Below are positions 1 through 12,375 of a stretch of DNA of 64,000 nucleotides, piece after piece. The translations under genes and the position numbers were made by a program. Location of the stretch: the NCBI RefSeq assembly GCF_030272615.1, contig NC_081411.1, positions 826,698,897 to 826,762,896 of the forward strand, in the 5' to 3' direction. Numbering within the stretch: the stretch's first letter is position 1; every line of letters begins with the position of its first letter. The DNA is from Cryptomeria japonica. Its lineage: Eukaryota; Streptophyta; Pinopsida; Cupressales; Cupressaceae. The notes below the pieces were generated by a model. The model was not told the origin of the DNA. It did not search any database and was given only the letters and a program-made list of their open reading frames with translations.

Positions 1-521
1 CCCGCAACCAATATATATATATAATACAAAACACGGAGAATTTACGAGAAACACAAGGGTCCAAAACATGACTGACACCAATGACATGAGATCTATGGTC
101 TGCCATTATAGACAAATGCCAAAGGAGAAGAGGTGAATGTGGAAATGTTAGAGAGAAATGAAGCCCAAAATTTTATACCATACATGAAAAGAAAGAGGAG
201 ATATATCATAAAAAATCTAACAAACCAAAAGAAGTGGCATATAGAGATAATCATGAAAACAATGCCACGCCAAACTTTAAATGGCATATGAAGGACAGAT
301 TCCCAATGTGAAAATAAATATCTCTAGATTTCGCACTAGAAGAGAGTACCAAACACATGAACAACATCAATAACAGCCAACTCATCATTAATGAATATTA
401 AGTGATGATCGAGTAAAGAAAAGTACCTCAAATCAAAACTAATGGAATTATGAAAAGGAATACCTCACCAAGAGAAGATAATATCAACTCGTATAAATGA
501 GAAATCATATAATAAGAAAGA
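1..521. other. No gene seen; AT-rich edge
   Basis: Only a short TA microsatellite near base 11 and unstructured AT-rich sequence are visible. Short open frames here have no recognisable motif. Confidence 0.5.
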
Positions 522-1015
522 TTAAATACTCGACTCTCTATAGGTTATACTTAATAGGTTTGGGAAGCTCATCAAATCACACCCCAATCGAGAGGAATCA
601 ATAAAAGTTTTGTCACAACCCATATTAGCGAGGCAATCAGCCAATGCATTACCTTCACGATAAACATGTGAGATGATGAGGTTCTCAAAAGCATCAAGAA
701 GAGTCCATATTTGTTCAAGAAAGTACCAGAAATGTCAATTATCAACTTTTCTTGCATTGCAAGCATTAATGACAATAGTCGAATCACCTTCAATATGAAG
801 GTATTTGAAATTCAAATCCTTAGCCATAACAAGAACTTCTAAAAGAGCACAAGCCTCAGCCATATTATTTGTGCCAGAAGAAATTGACATAGCTTTTAAT
901 GTTAATAAAGAACCCAAATGTTCATGAAAAACTATCCCTATTCCTGAATCATCGGGATTTCCACGGGAGGATCCATCAAAATTCAATTTACAAAAAGGGG
1001 CATTAGGAGGCCAAA
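522..1015 (-). pseudogene. LINE-type RNase H-like domain relic (one internal stop)
   Basis: Read on the minus strand this is the RNase H-like domain that plant non-LTR retrotransposons carry at the C-terminus of their polyprotein. It begins with a W-P-P segment, then KLNFDGSSRGNP (first catalytic Asp), a G-I-G-I-V strand, NNMAEACAL (catalytic Glu), EGDSTIVINA (next Asp) and, near the end, SHVYREGNALADCLANMG, the usual His/Asp-containing last helix. The frame is continuous except for one TGA at about 739, where the family normally has Trp (N-W-H-F), so a single TGG-to-TGA change broke it. It ends with TAA at 522-524. No reverse transcriptase is visible upstream, so it is a detached 3' fragment. 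The motifs are seen directly; the LINE origin is family knowledge. Confidence 0.8.
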
Positions 1016-1184
1016 AGAAGGAATTTTAAATTTAGATCATCTTAAAAAATAATGGAAATGTTTTGTATTATGTATGAAATAGCAGTTGGAAAACTTCGAG
1101 AATCCATTTGAACCTGGATCAATCACAAGGCTTTGGAAAATGATAGATTAGAGTGAAGTATTGCATAATGCAGTACCATAATAT

Positions 1185-1600
1185 TTCAAACTTGTTGATT
1201 TATGTCAAACAATGATATTGGGGTTTGTGGAAGATGAGAGATTTTTTAGTGCATTAGGGCTTTTGAAATCAAAGATCAGAAACAAATTAGACAAAAAAGT
1301 GGAAACTTTCTTGAGGTTGTATGTAACTCAGTATAATGTTAGAGATTTTCCATATGATAGGTACTGGCAATCTAGAATTCTATGTGTGAAAGATGAGGGT
1401 TGTGCAACACTTTAAAAGCTGGTGGTGTTATTGCTACTGCTACTGCTGAGACAAATGATGGATCTCAGGCTCAGAGTCAGCATGAAGACAAAGAAATTTT
1501 TGAATACCTGACTCGGAATGAAGATGAACCTGTAAATACTAGTCAAGTTTAGGACCTTGAGTCCATTTGGGATATAGAAGCCTTAGACTGAGTCAGTGAA
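1185..1600 (+). pseudogene. Probable hAT transposase C-terminal dimerisation fragment
   Basis: The frame around 1191-1415 contains EDERFFSALGLLKSKIRNKL followed by a hydrophobic helix (TFLRLYV) and FPYDRYW. An E-R-x-F-S-x-x-x-x-x-K-S-K-x-R-N-x-L core is typical of the dimerisation region at the C-terminus of hAT-family transposases in plants. After a stop at 1413 the next frame stays open for about 45 codons as an acidic, Gln/Thr-rich tail, so a frameshift near 1411-1416 is likely. Nothing upstream shows the DDE core or a BED zinc finger. It could also be a host protein domesticated from hAT; the short length argues for a relic. Confidence 0.4.
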
Positions 1601-2258
1601 GTGAATTAGCAATCAGTTTATAGGTATTTATACTACAGTTCTTGAGTCATATTATAATTTGCAATACTATAGTTTTCATTGATGATTTTTGATATTGTAT
1701 TCCTTGAATTTTTCAATCAGAATAGATACTTATTTCATATTATTAATTGTGAATTTGAATTATTAGTAAACAATTAGAATTTAGTTTCTAAATTATTAGT
1801 AAGCAACTAAATTATTAGTAAATTGGTTCCACATTATGTTGAACATGAAATGCAATAATTTGTGTCACAAGATCCATAAAATTATTTATATTGCATAACT
1901 GTTAGAACCTTTCTACTATTCTACATTAAATGCTTAAAATGATAGAACAACATTTTTTCCATTTTTCCAAAATGCCAACACCTGTTAGGACTACAAATTT
2001 TTTGGCTAAGTCATGTCGATCTTCGATTCATGTCGTCGGTTTATCCTCTGGTTTTATGGAAGTATATTTTCATGATTTTTGGTCATGTTCATGGCAATTA
2101 GGGTTTTTGTGTCTTTATTTTTGCCTTAGTTGGCTAGTAACCTGAAGTTGTGCATTGAAAATATGAGTTTTCCTCTCTTTATTTGTCCATGTCAATGTCA
2201 AGTGTGGTCAAACGATTGGTCAGATATTTTTAATTTTTCATCTCTAACTTGCAGATCA
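1601..2258. other. No gene seen
   Basis: AT-rich sequence with small direct repeats of ATTAGTAA at about 1760-1820. The open frame at 1930-2145 has no family features. Confidence 0.4.
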
Positions 2259-3957
2259 ATTTCATGTTTAACAATTTAAGTGGCAAGTTAGCGAGTGTTG
2301 GTTTGGGTTGAAATCACAAGGTCTCTATTTTTTTGGGTTCTAGCATTTTATGTTAGCGAGCTAGAGATTGTTAATGAAATTGCTTTGGTCACGAGGTCTC
2401 AAGTTGGTCTGATGTCATGCATTCTAGCCATGAGAGTTAGCGAGTAATTCATTTCATACATTTGTCGTCGGCTCTCATGTTTGTTTAATGCTAGCATCTT
2501 TAGGTCGCGAGCTAGGAACATGACAGTTTGTGGTTAATTTTTATGGTTATCTCTAGCTCGTGAGGTTAAATGTCTTTAGACGTGATCAAACTGCGAGATA
2601 GTGAGTGAAATGCTAGTGAAAAAAAATTTGCATTATCGACAACTCGCGAGGTCAAGAATTTCTAAGTGTTGTCCAATCGAGAAATGGAGATGATGTGCCA
2701 CTGCCACATGTCTCATCTTTTTTTAATGGACATGTTGTGCCACTGCTCACGCCTATTATGAAGGTAACATAAAACATTGAAGAGTGAGTGACTATCAATT
2801 TTTGTTGGTACTCCCTAGGTCGCTGCGGTTAAGAGATAAATAGTTTGAGATTTTATGGTTATCGCTAGCTCGCAAGTCCTTTATCATCAAGTTAGTTTAA
2901 GTCACGAGCTTGCGAGTACTGGGAGATTTTAGTTGTCACTACCTTGCAAGATGTTTTGCACTTGACCATTTTACGTTGTGAGGTTGTGAGTGGGTGTGAT
3001 TTTATGTTATTGCAAGGTCGCAAGGTGTTCATGGTTAAGTCATTTTAATTTGTGATCATGCAATGTGGTTGGTATCGCAACTTAGTTGGTTTGGTAGCTT
3101 GCTCACAATTTCATGTTTAACAATTTAAGTGGCAAGTTAGCGAGTGTTGGTTTGGGTTTAAATCACAAGGTCTCTATCTTTTTGGGTGTTCACATTCTAT
3201 GTTAGAGAGTTGGAGATTGTTAATGAAATTGCTTTGGTCATGAGGTCTTGAGTTGGTCCGATGTCATGCATTATAGCTGTGAGAGTTAGTGAGTAAGTCA
3301 TTTCATAGAGTTATCACCAACTCTCATGTTTGTTTAATGCTATCATCTTTAGGTCGTGAGCTAGCGACTTGACAATTTGTGGTGATGTTTTATGGTTATC
3401 ACCTGCTCGCGAGGTTAAATATCTTCAGACGTGATCAAACTGCAAGCTAGCGAGTGAAGTGCTAGCGGCAAAAAAATTTCCTTGTTGCCAACTCGCGAGG
3501 TCAAGAATTGCTAAGTGTTGTCAGATCAAGAAATGGAGATTTTGTGCCATTGCCACGTGTCTCAACTATTTTTAATGGACATGTTGTGTCACTACTCGTG
3601 CCTACTTATGAAGGTAACATAAACATTGGAGAGTGAGTGAGTATTGAATTTTGTTGGTACTTGCTGGGTCACTGCGGTTAAGAGATAAATATCTTGAGAT
3701 TTTATGGTTATCGCTAGCTCGCAAGTCCTTTGTCATCAAGTCAGTTTAATTCGCGAGCTTGTGAGTACTAGGAGATTTTAGTTGTCACTATCTCGCAAGA
3801 TGTTTTTCACTTGACCATTCTATTTTGCGAGGTTGCAACTAGGTCTGATTTTATGTTATCACAAGGTCATGAGGTGTTCGCGGTTAGGTCATTTTAATTT
3901 GTGATCATGTGTTCTGGTTGGTATTGCAGCTTAGTTGGTTTGGTCACTTGCTCGCAT
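2259..3957. repeat. Two-copy tandem duplication, unit about 849 bp
   Basis: The block beginning TCATGTTTAACAATTTAAG at 2262 recurs at 3111 (offset 849). The end of each copy (TTAGTTGGTTTGGT..CTTGCTC) lies at about 3083-3104 and 3931-3953, giving the same offset. The copies differ by scattered substitutions and small indels, so the duplication is old. Within each copy, words related to CTCGCGAG, GAGCTAGCGA and TCGCTAGCTCGC recur every 30-80 bp. No protein frame survives across either copy, so this is a non-coding repeat family. A shorter relative lies at 10.98-11.72 kb. Confidence 0.8.
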
Positions 3958-4813
3958 TTTTTGAAGTTGTTTAGCATTTTATGTTGCGATCTGGCGACAA
4001 GTAAGTTTTGGTCTGATTTTGTGGTCATTGCATGCTCGCGGGTTTGTAAGTCTTAATTCAAAAAGTGTTGTGAGCATGCGATTGCAGTTAACTGTCTTGT
4101 TGTCATGAGCTCAGAAGGGTTTAAGTCAAGTTTTGAGTTGCGAGCTTGCGATGAAATAAGTTGTTTTGTTAGATTTGCAGTGGTTGCCAGCTCGCAGGTA
4201 AAGAAAGAATATTCCAAATGTTATTGCGAGGTTGCAACTGAAGGGCTTGATGAAGATCAACGCTTGTTGCTCACTCATGAGATTCTTTGAGGATTTGTAA
4301 AAGGGGTTGTGAGCTTGTAATTAAGAGGATTTGGTAGCATTGTAGCTAATTCGCCTATTACTTTCCAAATTGTTATAATAGGTTGCGAGTGTATGATTAA
4401 AGATGGGGAATGGCTTGGTCGCTAGATCATGAAGGAGATTGAAGGAATTGTAGTTCATCATGCGAGATTGTGAGTTCTTGCCATGTGCCTGAGTGACACT
4501 CCAAAAATTAACTGAGTTAGAAATGAGAAAAAGGGGTGCTAAGAAATCAGGGATTGACACATGGACTTGTTTGTCGAGTTTTGTAAAATTTTTGAATGAC
4601 AATCAAATAGAAGGGCATGAATTCAAATCTTGTACCAGTACTTCAACTTTGAATTAATGTCATAGTAGCTAGTTCATGCAAGTGTGCCAATTAATGAGAG
4701 AAGTGACAGCGCCCAAATACCATAAATTGCATGATCAAGCCGATATTTTGTATAATTGCATTCTATCTTCAAGGTAATCCAGTGAGCTCTACAACAATGT
4801 TGGAGAATTCAGA
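3958..4813. other. Degenerate continuation of the CTCGCGAG-rich repeat, no gene
   Basis: Words such as GCTCGCAGG, GAGCTTGCGA and GCGAGGTTGC continue to about 4450 in decayed form. After that the sequence is ordinary. The open frames at 4105-4290 (plus) and 4321-4602 (minus) show no family features. Confidence 0.4.
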
Positions 4814-7800
4814 GTGTTCCAGGTGTGGGAAATTTTCAAAAAATTGGTTAATTTTTTTCCTGCAGCTAAAATGAGCAAGGTGATGACAAGTGGAGGTTCA
4901 AAGTCCAAGGCAACTAAGGAAAAGAAGGATAAGAAATACAAAGAAGAATTTATAGATTTTCTGCCAGGGACTTCCATTGCTTTGAATACAAATGAAATAG
5001 AATGGAAAGATTTATGTAGCCAATGCGGAAACCTGACCACGTTTTATATGTCTGGTACTGCTCTGTTTCATTATTTCTGGAATAATAGGGTTAAGGGTGT
5101 GTCGATGTCAAAGCCTTGGGATTTAAATATGGAAAAGTTAATTATGCTAGATGTGTATGCTGATGTGGATTTGATCAAAGAGTTGGCCAAATGCTATTGC
5201 CCAGTATCTAGGGTAATCAGAAGAAAGAACCATTCTGGCCTAGTTTCAAGTGACAAAGCTAGCTTCGTTGAAGCTTTCCAAATTACTCACACTGCATGTA
5301 CAGATATAAATTGGAGTAGATTGCAGAGGATTATGAAAAATACAAAGGTTTTATTAAGAAGCATGCAATGCCCAGATACATGCCTAGGGTGGATGGGAAA
5401 CCAGTTAGAATTCCAGATAGTATCGAGCCACCATTTAACATCACACCTTTCCAACATTATATGCATTGTACAATCTATGGATTATGCAGAGTGTGGGTTT
5501 TGATGGAGATTCAACAGTGTCAATTGAATTACTAATAATGGCTATGGACATTCAATACCCAAATGTAAACAAAGATTATGAATATGTGGGCTATGTGGTT
5601 GACCACATTCATAATGCTCTAGTTGAAATTCAGAGTGGTGCACCCAACCCTACATTTAAGAATTTTTCATTGTTGATACATTTAATCTTGTTCTATAATT
5701 TTAAGTTCATGGATAAAGAATTGGAGTTGTTCAAAGAATAATTTGGTGTCTTAATACCAATACATAGATGGACCTAGGTTTGGGACAGTAGTTCTCCCCA
5801 TTCTTCTTTCCTTTACTTTGAAAATTGGATTGTTTTACCAATTATGGAAATGTTAGGAATAAATAGGAAAATATTGTCAATTAATGTTAGGAGAGTTTTG
5901 AGACCTTACTAGTACATTCTAAATTGGTCTATTTCACATAACTAGGGGGACTTTCTCTTTTTTGATAACTTTACTATGATTAGAGTCTATGGGTGTCCTC
6001 AGCCTCCCCATACTTTACCAAAATTTGTTCTAGTTAGAATTGCTTTTATGGAGTTTATTTGCCAATTGACCCTAGTTGAAAAAGAATACCTTGAGAAACA
6101 CTAGGCTTTGGGATGTGTCTAATTTTACCATTGGTAGGAATTCCTTTGATGAAGTAAACAATTTCCTTAAATAATATAGGTTGGTTAATGTTGTATCTAG
6201 ATTTTGTGATCCTGAAAAATTTATTAAATGTGCATTGCTAAAAATGACACCTTGAGCCACAATAAAGGACCATGAACAATTGGATGATGAAGATGTGTTT
6301 AGAAATTTGTTGAGAAAAGAGGAAGTACAAGAAAGGAGAAGAAAATGGAAAAAATTGATGAGAGTTGAAGCATAATTGAAGGATGTTGACCCTAGTTTCT
6401 CAAGTTTTTGCCCTGATAACCCATACTTGGAGAGGGTTAACATAATGTTGAGTTTATATGAAACTCTGATGGAACAAATGCCTCAAATTCTAGAAGTGGT
6501 TTCTTAGAAGCAAGACCCCCAAGATGGACAATCTTCATATGGCAAGAGGCCACTTATTGTGTCTGTTGATGATGTAGAGAGTGGGGATGAAGTTCAATCT
6601 GCCTAAATGCCACCTGCAAAGAAACAAAAAACCAAAGAGGTGGGTGCAATTGTGAGGAGAGACCCTTCTAGAGCAATTGTTACAAAACAAGGGCACTACT
6701 TTCATTAAATAAGGACACATCTCAGAGAAGTAGGGTAGAATGAAGAATAGGGAGAAACAAATGAAGCCCTTGCTCAAGGCTTTGATGAACGTGTGATGAT
6801 GTCAAATGAGTTCATGAAAGATGATGACTTTATTAAGACACATGAATTTAAAAGTTTTCCAAGAAGGTTAAAACAAAATCAATTAAGACAAAATATGATC
6901 ATAGAGGAAGGAAATGTAGAAAAGAATGAGGAGATTGCTAGGGCAATGCAGGAATATGATCCTGACAGGGAGAAAATAACTATGGATCAGACAAGACAAT
7001 TGGTATGATTGTGATGCCTGACTGGGATATCTAGTCTATTTTTATTATTGATCAGATCAGGAAGCAAGAGGACCCATTGTTTAAAACTGAATTTGAAATT
7101 GGAGATGTAATAAGAGAATCAAGATTTAATCCTAAGTCAAAGACACTTGTTGCTTGGTCTTTGGCCCCTTCCACTCAAAATCCCCCACCTTCTAAATATC
7201 CAAGTAGAAAAGAAAGCTAACAGAATGATCTGGAATTCATAGAACACAAATGGCATGGAGATTGCCTCATTTTTTACTCAATTTTCTTTCCTGAATTTAT
7301 CAAAAATAGAGGATTTGTCAAGAAGATACATAGAAACATATAACACATTGATTGCATTAGCTAAAAAATATGAAGAGACACTAATGAAGAAAGCTGCTCT
7401 GGAGAAAGAGTTAGAGGAGTTGAAAGAAACAATTGCAAATGAGCCCCCTTTAATATAGATTACAGAACAAGTACAAGAAATACCAGCTGATGTAACAACA
7501 AAAATGGAGGAATACACAGATAAAATTGAAAATATTGAAAAGGAACAAAATGTCAACGCTATCTCTATTGTGTCTAAAATTATGAAACACAGGATTAATG
7601 TATTGAAAGGAAAATTGATAGTAGTGCATGAATTGCACATTTCTTTGAAAGAGGCAAGCAAAAAATCTTCTAAGGCTGTCACTTTTCTTGGATCTTTGTT
7701 CAATGTTTGGTCAAGAAGAAGCAAATTAATGGATAAGCTAGATACTGGAATTTTGTATAGTGATGAGTTCCCTCCCAAGATTAGTGACACTAAAGACATG

Positions 7801-8112
7801 GTGGAGGTAATCAATGCAGCTTATGCATTTTTCACAAGGAAGGATGTGCTTATAAATGAAAAATTGCAGACATTTGGGGAAGGTTATAGTACATTGGTGC
7901 CTTCAATTTATGGTAGAAATGAAGAATTGAAATCAGTTTCTGATTGGACCAGCGAATTTTATTTGATTCTGGAGGGAGAAGAAATAATCAATCTTATAGA
8001 TGATCAGGTTGATGTTGATTTCCTTAACGATATACTTTATTTGTTGTTCAAGGTTGAGGTTGACCATACAAAGTTTATTGTTGAGACTAGGGTAGTTACA
8101 GATACCAGATAA
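4814..8112 (+). pseudogene. Decayed coiled-coil protein of unknown family (probable transposon ORF)
   Basis: Open segments in all three plus frames succeed one another and read as one decayed protein. First comes a Lys-rich leader (SKSKATKEKKDKK), then a compact domain (SKPWDLNMEKLIMLDVYADV, then SRVIRRKNHSGLVSSDKASF). Next is a segment readable after a frameshift near 5320 (HAMPRYMPRVDGKPVRIPDS), a hydrophobic stretch at 5650-5740, and a basic, acidic-flanked hinge at 6280-7000 (VQERRRKWKKLM, PPAKKQKTKEV). A Leu/Lys/Glu-rich coiled coil at 7255-8112 (KKAALEKELEELKETI) closes the protein. At least three frameshifts and several stops break it. The layout of globular N-part, basic hinge and coiled-coil C-part resembles the unknown ORF of element A at 27.4-30.8 kb, so I infer a retroelement accessory protein. 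No named family is recognised. Confidence 0.5.
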
Positions 8113-9563
8113 ACAAAGTTAGTTGCAAAGTTGGAAGAGGTAAAGGCATTCAGTTGGCCAATAGACAAAAAGGTGGACAGGTGGGAAGCCATGCTAAACC
8201 AAAAGAAGACATGTCAAGTTGTTACCCAATTTTCCTCAAAGTAATCCTAAGCTTGTTGCATCCTCATCTTATAAAAGGATTCCAAGATTAATTTGAGAGT
8301 GGTGGCCACTTTTTTTTTTTATCGGTAGAGAGGGATTCCCAGTTGGCCACTTTTATTGATGTTGAAATTTCTGATACAATTATAATGGTTCAATTGTTCA
8401 AGAATTTGATAAGTGCATAACCGAATCGCATTTTGAATTTACTTTTTGATATCAATATGAATATAATATCATTTGAAGTTTGAGATCTTCACATAATTGT
8501 CTTTGTGTTGAATTTATGTTTTCACTGTGAATTGAATGGTCAAGGGTTTTTCAATTTATGTGTCTGCAAGGTAGATTATGGAATTGTTCTAGGATTTGTT
8601 CCAAGGAAAGAATTAAAGTTCTTGGGGCAGTTTGAGTGAAATCATTTTTTTAATACAAATCAAATGATTATATCATTTGTATGAATCTGGGTTTTGTATG
8701 TAAGTGTGATTTTTTTGAGATATTATTTTATGATTGTATTCTTTTTATATTAGATTTGATTATATTTTGGATCTACCCTCATTTGTGTTTCATTATTACA
8801 TCTTGTTTAGGGTTTGGGCTTTCATTGTGTTGTATATATTTGATCTCACCTACCCAATCTTAGACTATGTTCTTACTTATTTGTCTATAACATCTATCAT
8901 GGAATTGGATCCTCAAAAGATATTCCCTTTAATTGAGTTGCATGCATGTTTTACTAATTATGTTGTATTCCTATCTATTGTGGTGTTTGATCCTTTCATT
9001 CTTAATACTCTTATGATTTTATATGCTATGGATATTTATGTAATATATATATGGAGGTGTTCTATCATGTACATGTTTTCCCTCCTCCATAAAGTTATCA
9101 TTTCCTCATACCTATAATCAACATATATCTTGACCTTTGTATCCTTGCCATTGTATGTGTATATATGAATATAAATTATATATAGAGAGAGATATATATA
9201 TTCCTTTGTGAACATTCAAGATTTCCTGTATCTTATCCATCGGTATGTTCAATAATTTTTCTGGGACCTCAAAACCCTCTTCCCTTAAATAATTTGCCCA
9301 CCAATTACAATGAGGTGCATCCTTAATATGATTCTAGACTAACAAAAATTATGCATTCCTGGGCATAATAGGAAGCATTAAATGAAAAGTTACATACACT
9401 ATAACAATGTAACAAATGAAAAACTCTTGATTTTGTTCATTTGAAAGATGATAGAATTATACACGAAAGAGAAATAGATTAGAATTTAATTTCTATTGAA
9501 TAAAATTACTACTTTTGTCACAAATAAATTTACATATAACTCCTTCAAGAACCTGCACAAAGC
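8113..9563. other. No gene seen; AT-rich with a TA/GA microsatellite
   Basis: The coiled-coil relic runs out just after 8112 in a few more readable residues. Further on there is only AT-rich sequence, with a short TATA/GAGA microsatellite at about 9170-9205. Hydrophobic frames at 8681-9117 are low-complexity shadows. Confidence 0.4.
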
Positions 9564-10975
9564 TTGACACTAAATGATTTTCATTTTCTCTATAAATTAC
9601 TATACAACTTTCTCCCTTCACCTAGACTTACTACTGGAACTAGAAAAGGAACCCCAAAGGCACCAGAATTTCAAAACTCTCGAGAGACCCCCCCAAAAGG
9701 AACCCTTCTAATGGCCTTGATTTCCCTTTTTATAGAAGAAAAGGGAGAAACAAGCTTCAAGCCAAGAGACATGTGTCAACAGAACATTTACTTTCAGCAA
9801 TTAGGCCCAAAAGACCATATGCAATTTTGTTACAAAAATATTCTTTATCCATGTGCTGATCATGAATCAAAAACTTGAACTGAAAATTGGTAGAAGCAAA
9901 ACTGCTTGAGTCATGCCATTATCACCCTGATGCCTTCGGATGGAGTGTGAGATGTTACGTTTTTTCCAACAAAGTGTTTCCCTTCTCGAAAGGGATATTG
10001 GGTCCTGGAAAGAAGTAAAGTCACCCCTAAAATAGAGGAGGTACTTCAGCCTTCATGCCCTGGATCAAAGAAAATGTAAAGAGGAGCTCACGCCTTCATG
10101 CCCAGGATCATAGAAAGTGGAAAGAGGAGCTTTATGGTAAGAATAATATGCTAGGGAGGCGTCACAGCTTCCATGACATCACAAATATGACTGGTTGCCA
10201 CTCCCCACCCAAACAAATCCTTCTTTCATTTCTCTGCGGGTTCCTTCTTTGAACCCCCTGCCATCTAGTGGCAGAGTAAAAGTAGAGGATATGCTATGTG
10301 TGGCCTTTCTTGATAAGAATAGGATTTCACACCCCCTCTGGCAATCCTTCTCACTTTCACAACCCCTCTGACAATAAAAAAATTCACACAAGAGAGAAAA
10401 ATAAAAAGACACCCATCCAGTAGCGCAAAGCACACGACAACTCCACGCACAATCCTGCTCAAACATCATCTTCCTTTCTGAGGAACAAACCACTCTTAGA
10501 AAATGAAAAAGGTTTCTTTTCTCTTATACCAATAAAGTCACCACCCCATTGTATTTATAAATTTTTAACACTTCATCTGGTGATGCTCATTCAAGTGAAA
10601 AATCTTCATTTTGGTGCTTTTCAACTCACCCTACCAGCTATGGACTCTAGAAGTCATGCCTATCAAATCCATTGCATCCTGCTAAGGCTCATCTTATGTG
10701 AACTCTTTTGTTCTGATTTTATTCCTCCTTGATTGTACAAATTCTGCTTCAGAATCCCTGACAACAAGCAACCTCTAATTTCTCAGAGGAATCCATGATC
10801 TCCCATCTCTAACTTAGAAGCTATCTAATCCTTTTATGCCTTAGAAATCATCATCCTTGCTTTCTAATCAACCTCGACTCAGGAGAAACCTTCAAACTAG
10901 TCCCTCAGGAATGAGTCGGCATCCAAGGCTCAAGCTTTAAAGATTCCTCATACATATTATCTTGCCACCACAATT
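9564..10975. other. Unassigned sequence, no gene supported
   Basis: This stretch is less AT-rich than its surroundings. Short open frames at 9564-9878 (plus) and 10179-10493 (minus) show no motif, and the minus frame is built on small local duplications of a CACCCCCTCTG-like word. I cannot say whether it is an old LTR or unique sequence. Confidence 0.3.
10049..10134. repeat. Two-copy 43-bp tandem repeat
   Basis: GCCTTCATGCCC(T/A)GGATCA followed by AAGAGGAGCT occurs at 10049 and again at 10092. Confidence 0.6.
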
Positions 10976-11720
10976 GTCGCTAGCTCTCATGTTTGTTTAA
11001 TGTTAGCATTTTTAGGTCATGAGCTAATGAATAGACAGTTTTTGGTTAATTTTTATTTCTATTGCTAGCTTATGAGGTTAAATGTTTGAAGATGTGAACA
11101 AGCCATGAGATGGCGACAAGTTGGTTTGGGTTCGAATTGCGAGGTCTCTAGCTTTTTGGGTGTTAGCATTTTATGTTGTGGAGCTTGATATTGTTAATGA
11201 AATTGCTTTGGTCATGAGGTCTCGAGTTGGTCAGATGTCATGCATTATAGCCGCGAGAGTCAGCGAGTAGGTCATTTCATACAGTTGTCACTAGCTCTCA
11301 TGTTTGTTTGATGTTACCATTTTTAGGTTGCGAGTTAGCAACTAGACAGTTTGTGGTTAAGTTTTATGGTTATCGCCAGCTCGAGAGGTTAAATGTCTGA
11401 AGAGGTAATCAAGCCATGAGCTAGAAAAAAATTGGTTTGGGTTTACATCGCAAGGTCTCTAGCATTTTGGGTGTTAGTGTTTTATGTTAGCATCCTAGAG
11501 ATTGTTAATGAAATTGCTTTGGTCGCGAGGTCTCAAGTTGGTCTGATGCCATGCATTATAGCCATGAGAGTTAGAAAGTAACTCATTTCATACAGTTATC
11601 GCTAGCTTTGATGTTTGTTTAATGTTAGCATTTTTAGGTCATGAGCTAGCGACTAGACAATTTGTGGTTAAGTTTTATGGTTATCGCCAGCTCACGAAGT
11701 TAAATGTCTGACCATCTTGC
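10976..11720. repeat. 311-bp tandem repeat, about 2.4 copies, related to the 849-bp unit
   Basis: AGCT(CT/TT)(C/G)ATGTTTGTTTRATG starts at 10982, 11293 and 11604, an even spacing of 311 bp. The text between anchors (AATTGCTTTGGTC, GTTGGTCTGATG, GTTATCGCCAGCTC) matches part of the 849-bp unit at 2.26-3.96 kb. This is therefore the same family amplified with a shorter period at a second site 7 kb away. It carries no protein frame. Confidence 0.75.
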
Positions 11721-12039
11721 GAGTGAAGTGGTCGTAGTTAAAAGAAACAGTTTTCTGTTGTGAGTACATAGCAAGGGTTAAAGTTACCACTATCTCCAAG
11801 TCATTACGGTGACGATGACTTAACATTTTGAGGTCAAGAATTGGCAAGTGGTGGTTCAGTTGCCCTCAGTCGCTAGCTCTTGGGGTTATGAAGGCTTAGC
11901 ATTTTTAGCTTGCGAGCTGGAGATAGAGTCGTAAGGACTTGTCGCTAGGTCATGAGATTTTCTAATGGGCAGTCTTTCAGGTAGACGGATGACGACTATG
12001 TGCCACATATTTTAATGACTTGATGGGGATTGTTGAGGT
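11721..12039. other. Degenerate tail of the same repeat family
   Basis: Words such as CAGTCGCTAGCTCTTGGGG and TTGCGAGCTGGAGA continue without a clear period, and no gene is seen. Confidence 0.35.
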
Positions 12040-12250
12040 GCCAATATATTTTTTTAACGTTTTGGAAAAAGGTTAAAATTGCCAATATATTTTTTTATGG
12101 TTTGAAAATAAGTTGAAATCGCCAATATATTTTTTTTTATGGTTTGAAAATAGGTTGAAATCGCCAATATTTTTTTTTATGGTTTGAAAATAGGTTGAAA
12201 TCGCCAATATATATATTTTTAATCGTTTGAAAATGGGTTGAAATCGCCAA
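12040..12250. repeat. Tandem array, 40-43-bp unit, five copies
   Basis: GCCAATAT followed by a T-run, then GGTTTGAAAATAGGTTGAAATC, starts at 12040, 12081, 12121, 12163 and 12203, with a last partial start at 12246. Length differences come from the T/TA run. Confidence 0.85.
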
Positions 12251-12375
12251 TGCAAATATTTTTTCTAGTTTTAAAAACATTACAATTCTCCCATGCAAAT
12301 ATTTTTTCTAGTTTTAAAAACATTACAATTCTCCCATGCAAATATTTTTTCTAGTTTTAAAAACATTACAATTCA
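12251..12375. repeat. Tandem array, 43-bp unit, three copies
   Basis: TGCAAATATTTTTTCTAG and the following TTTTAAAAACATTACAATTC start at 12251, 12294 and 12337 and are nearly identical. The array directly follows the previous one and has almost the same period but a different sequence. Confidence 0.85.
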
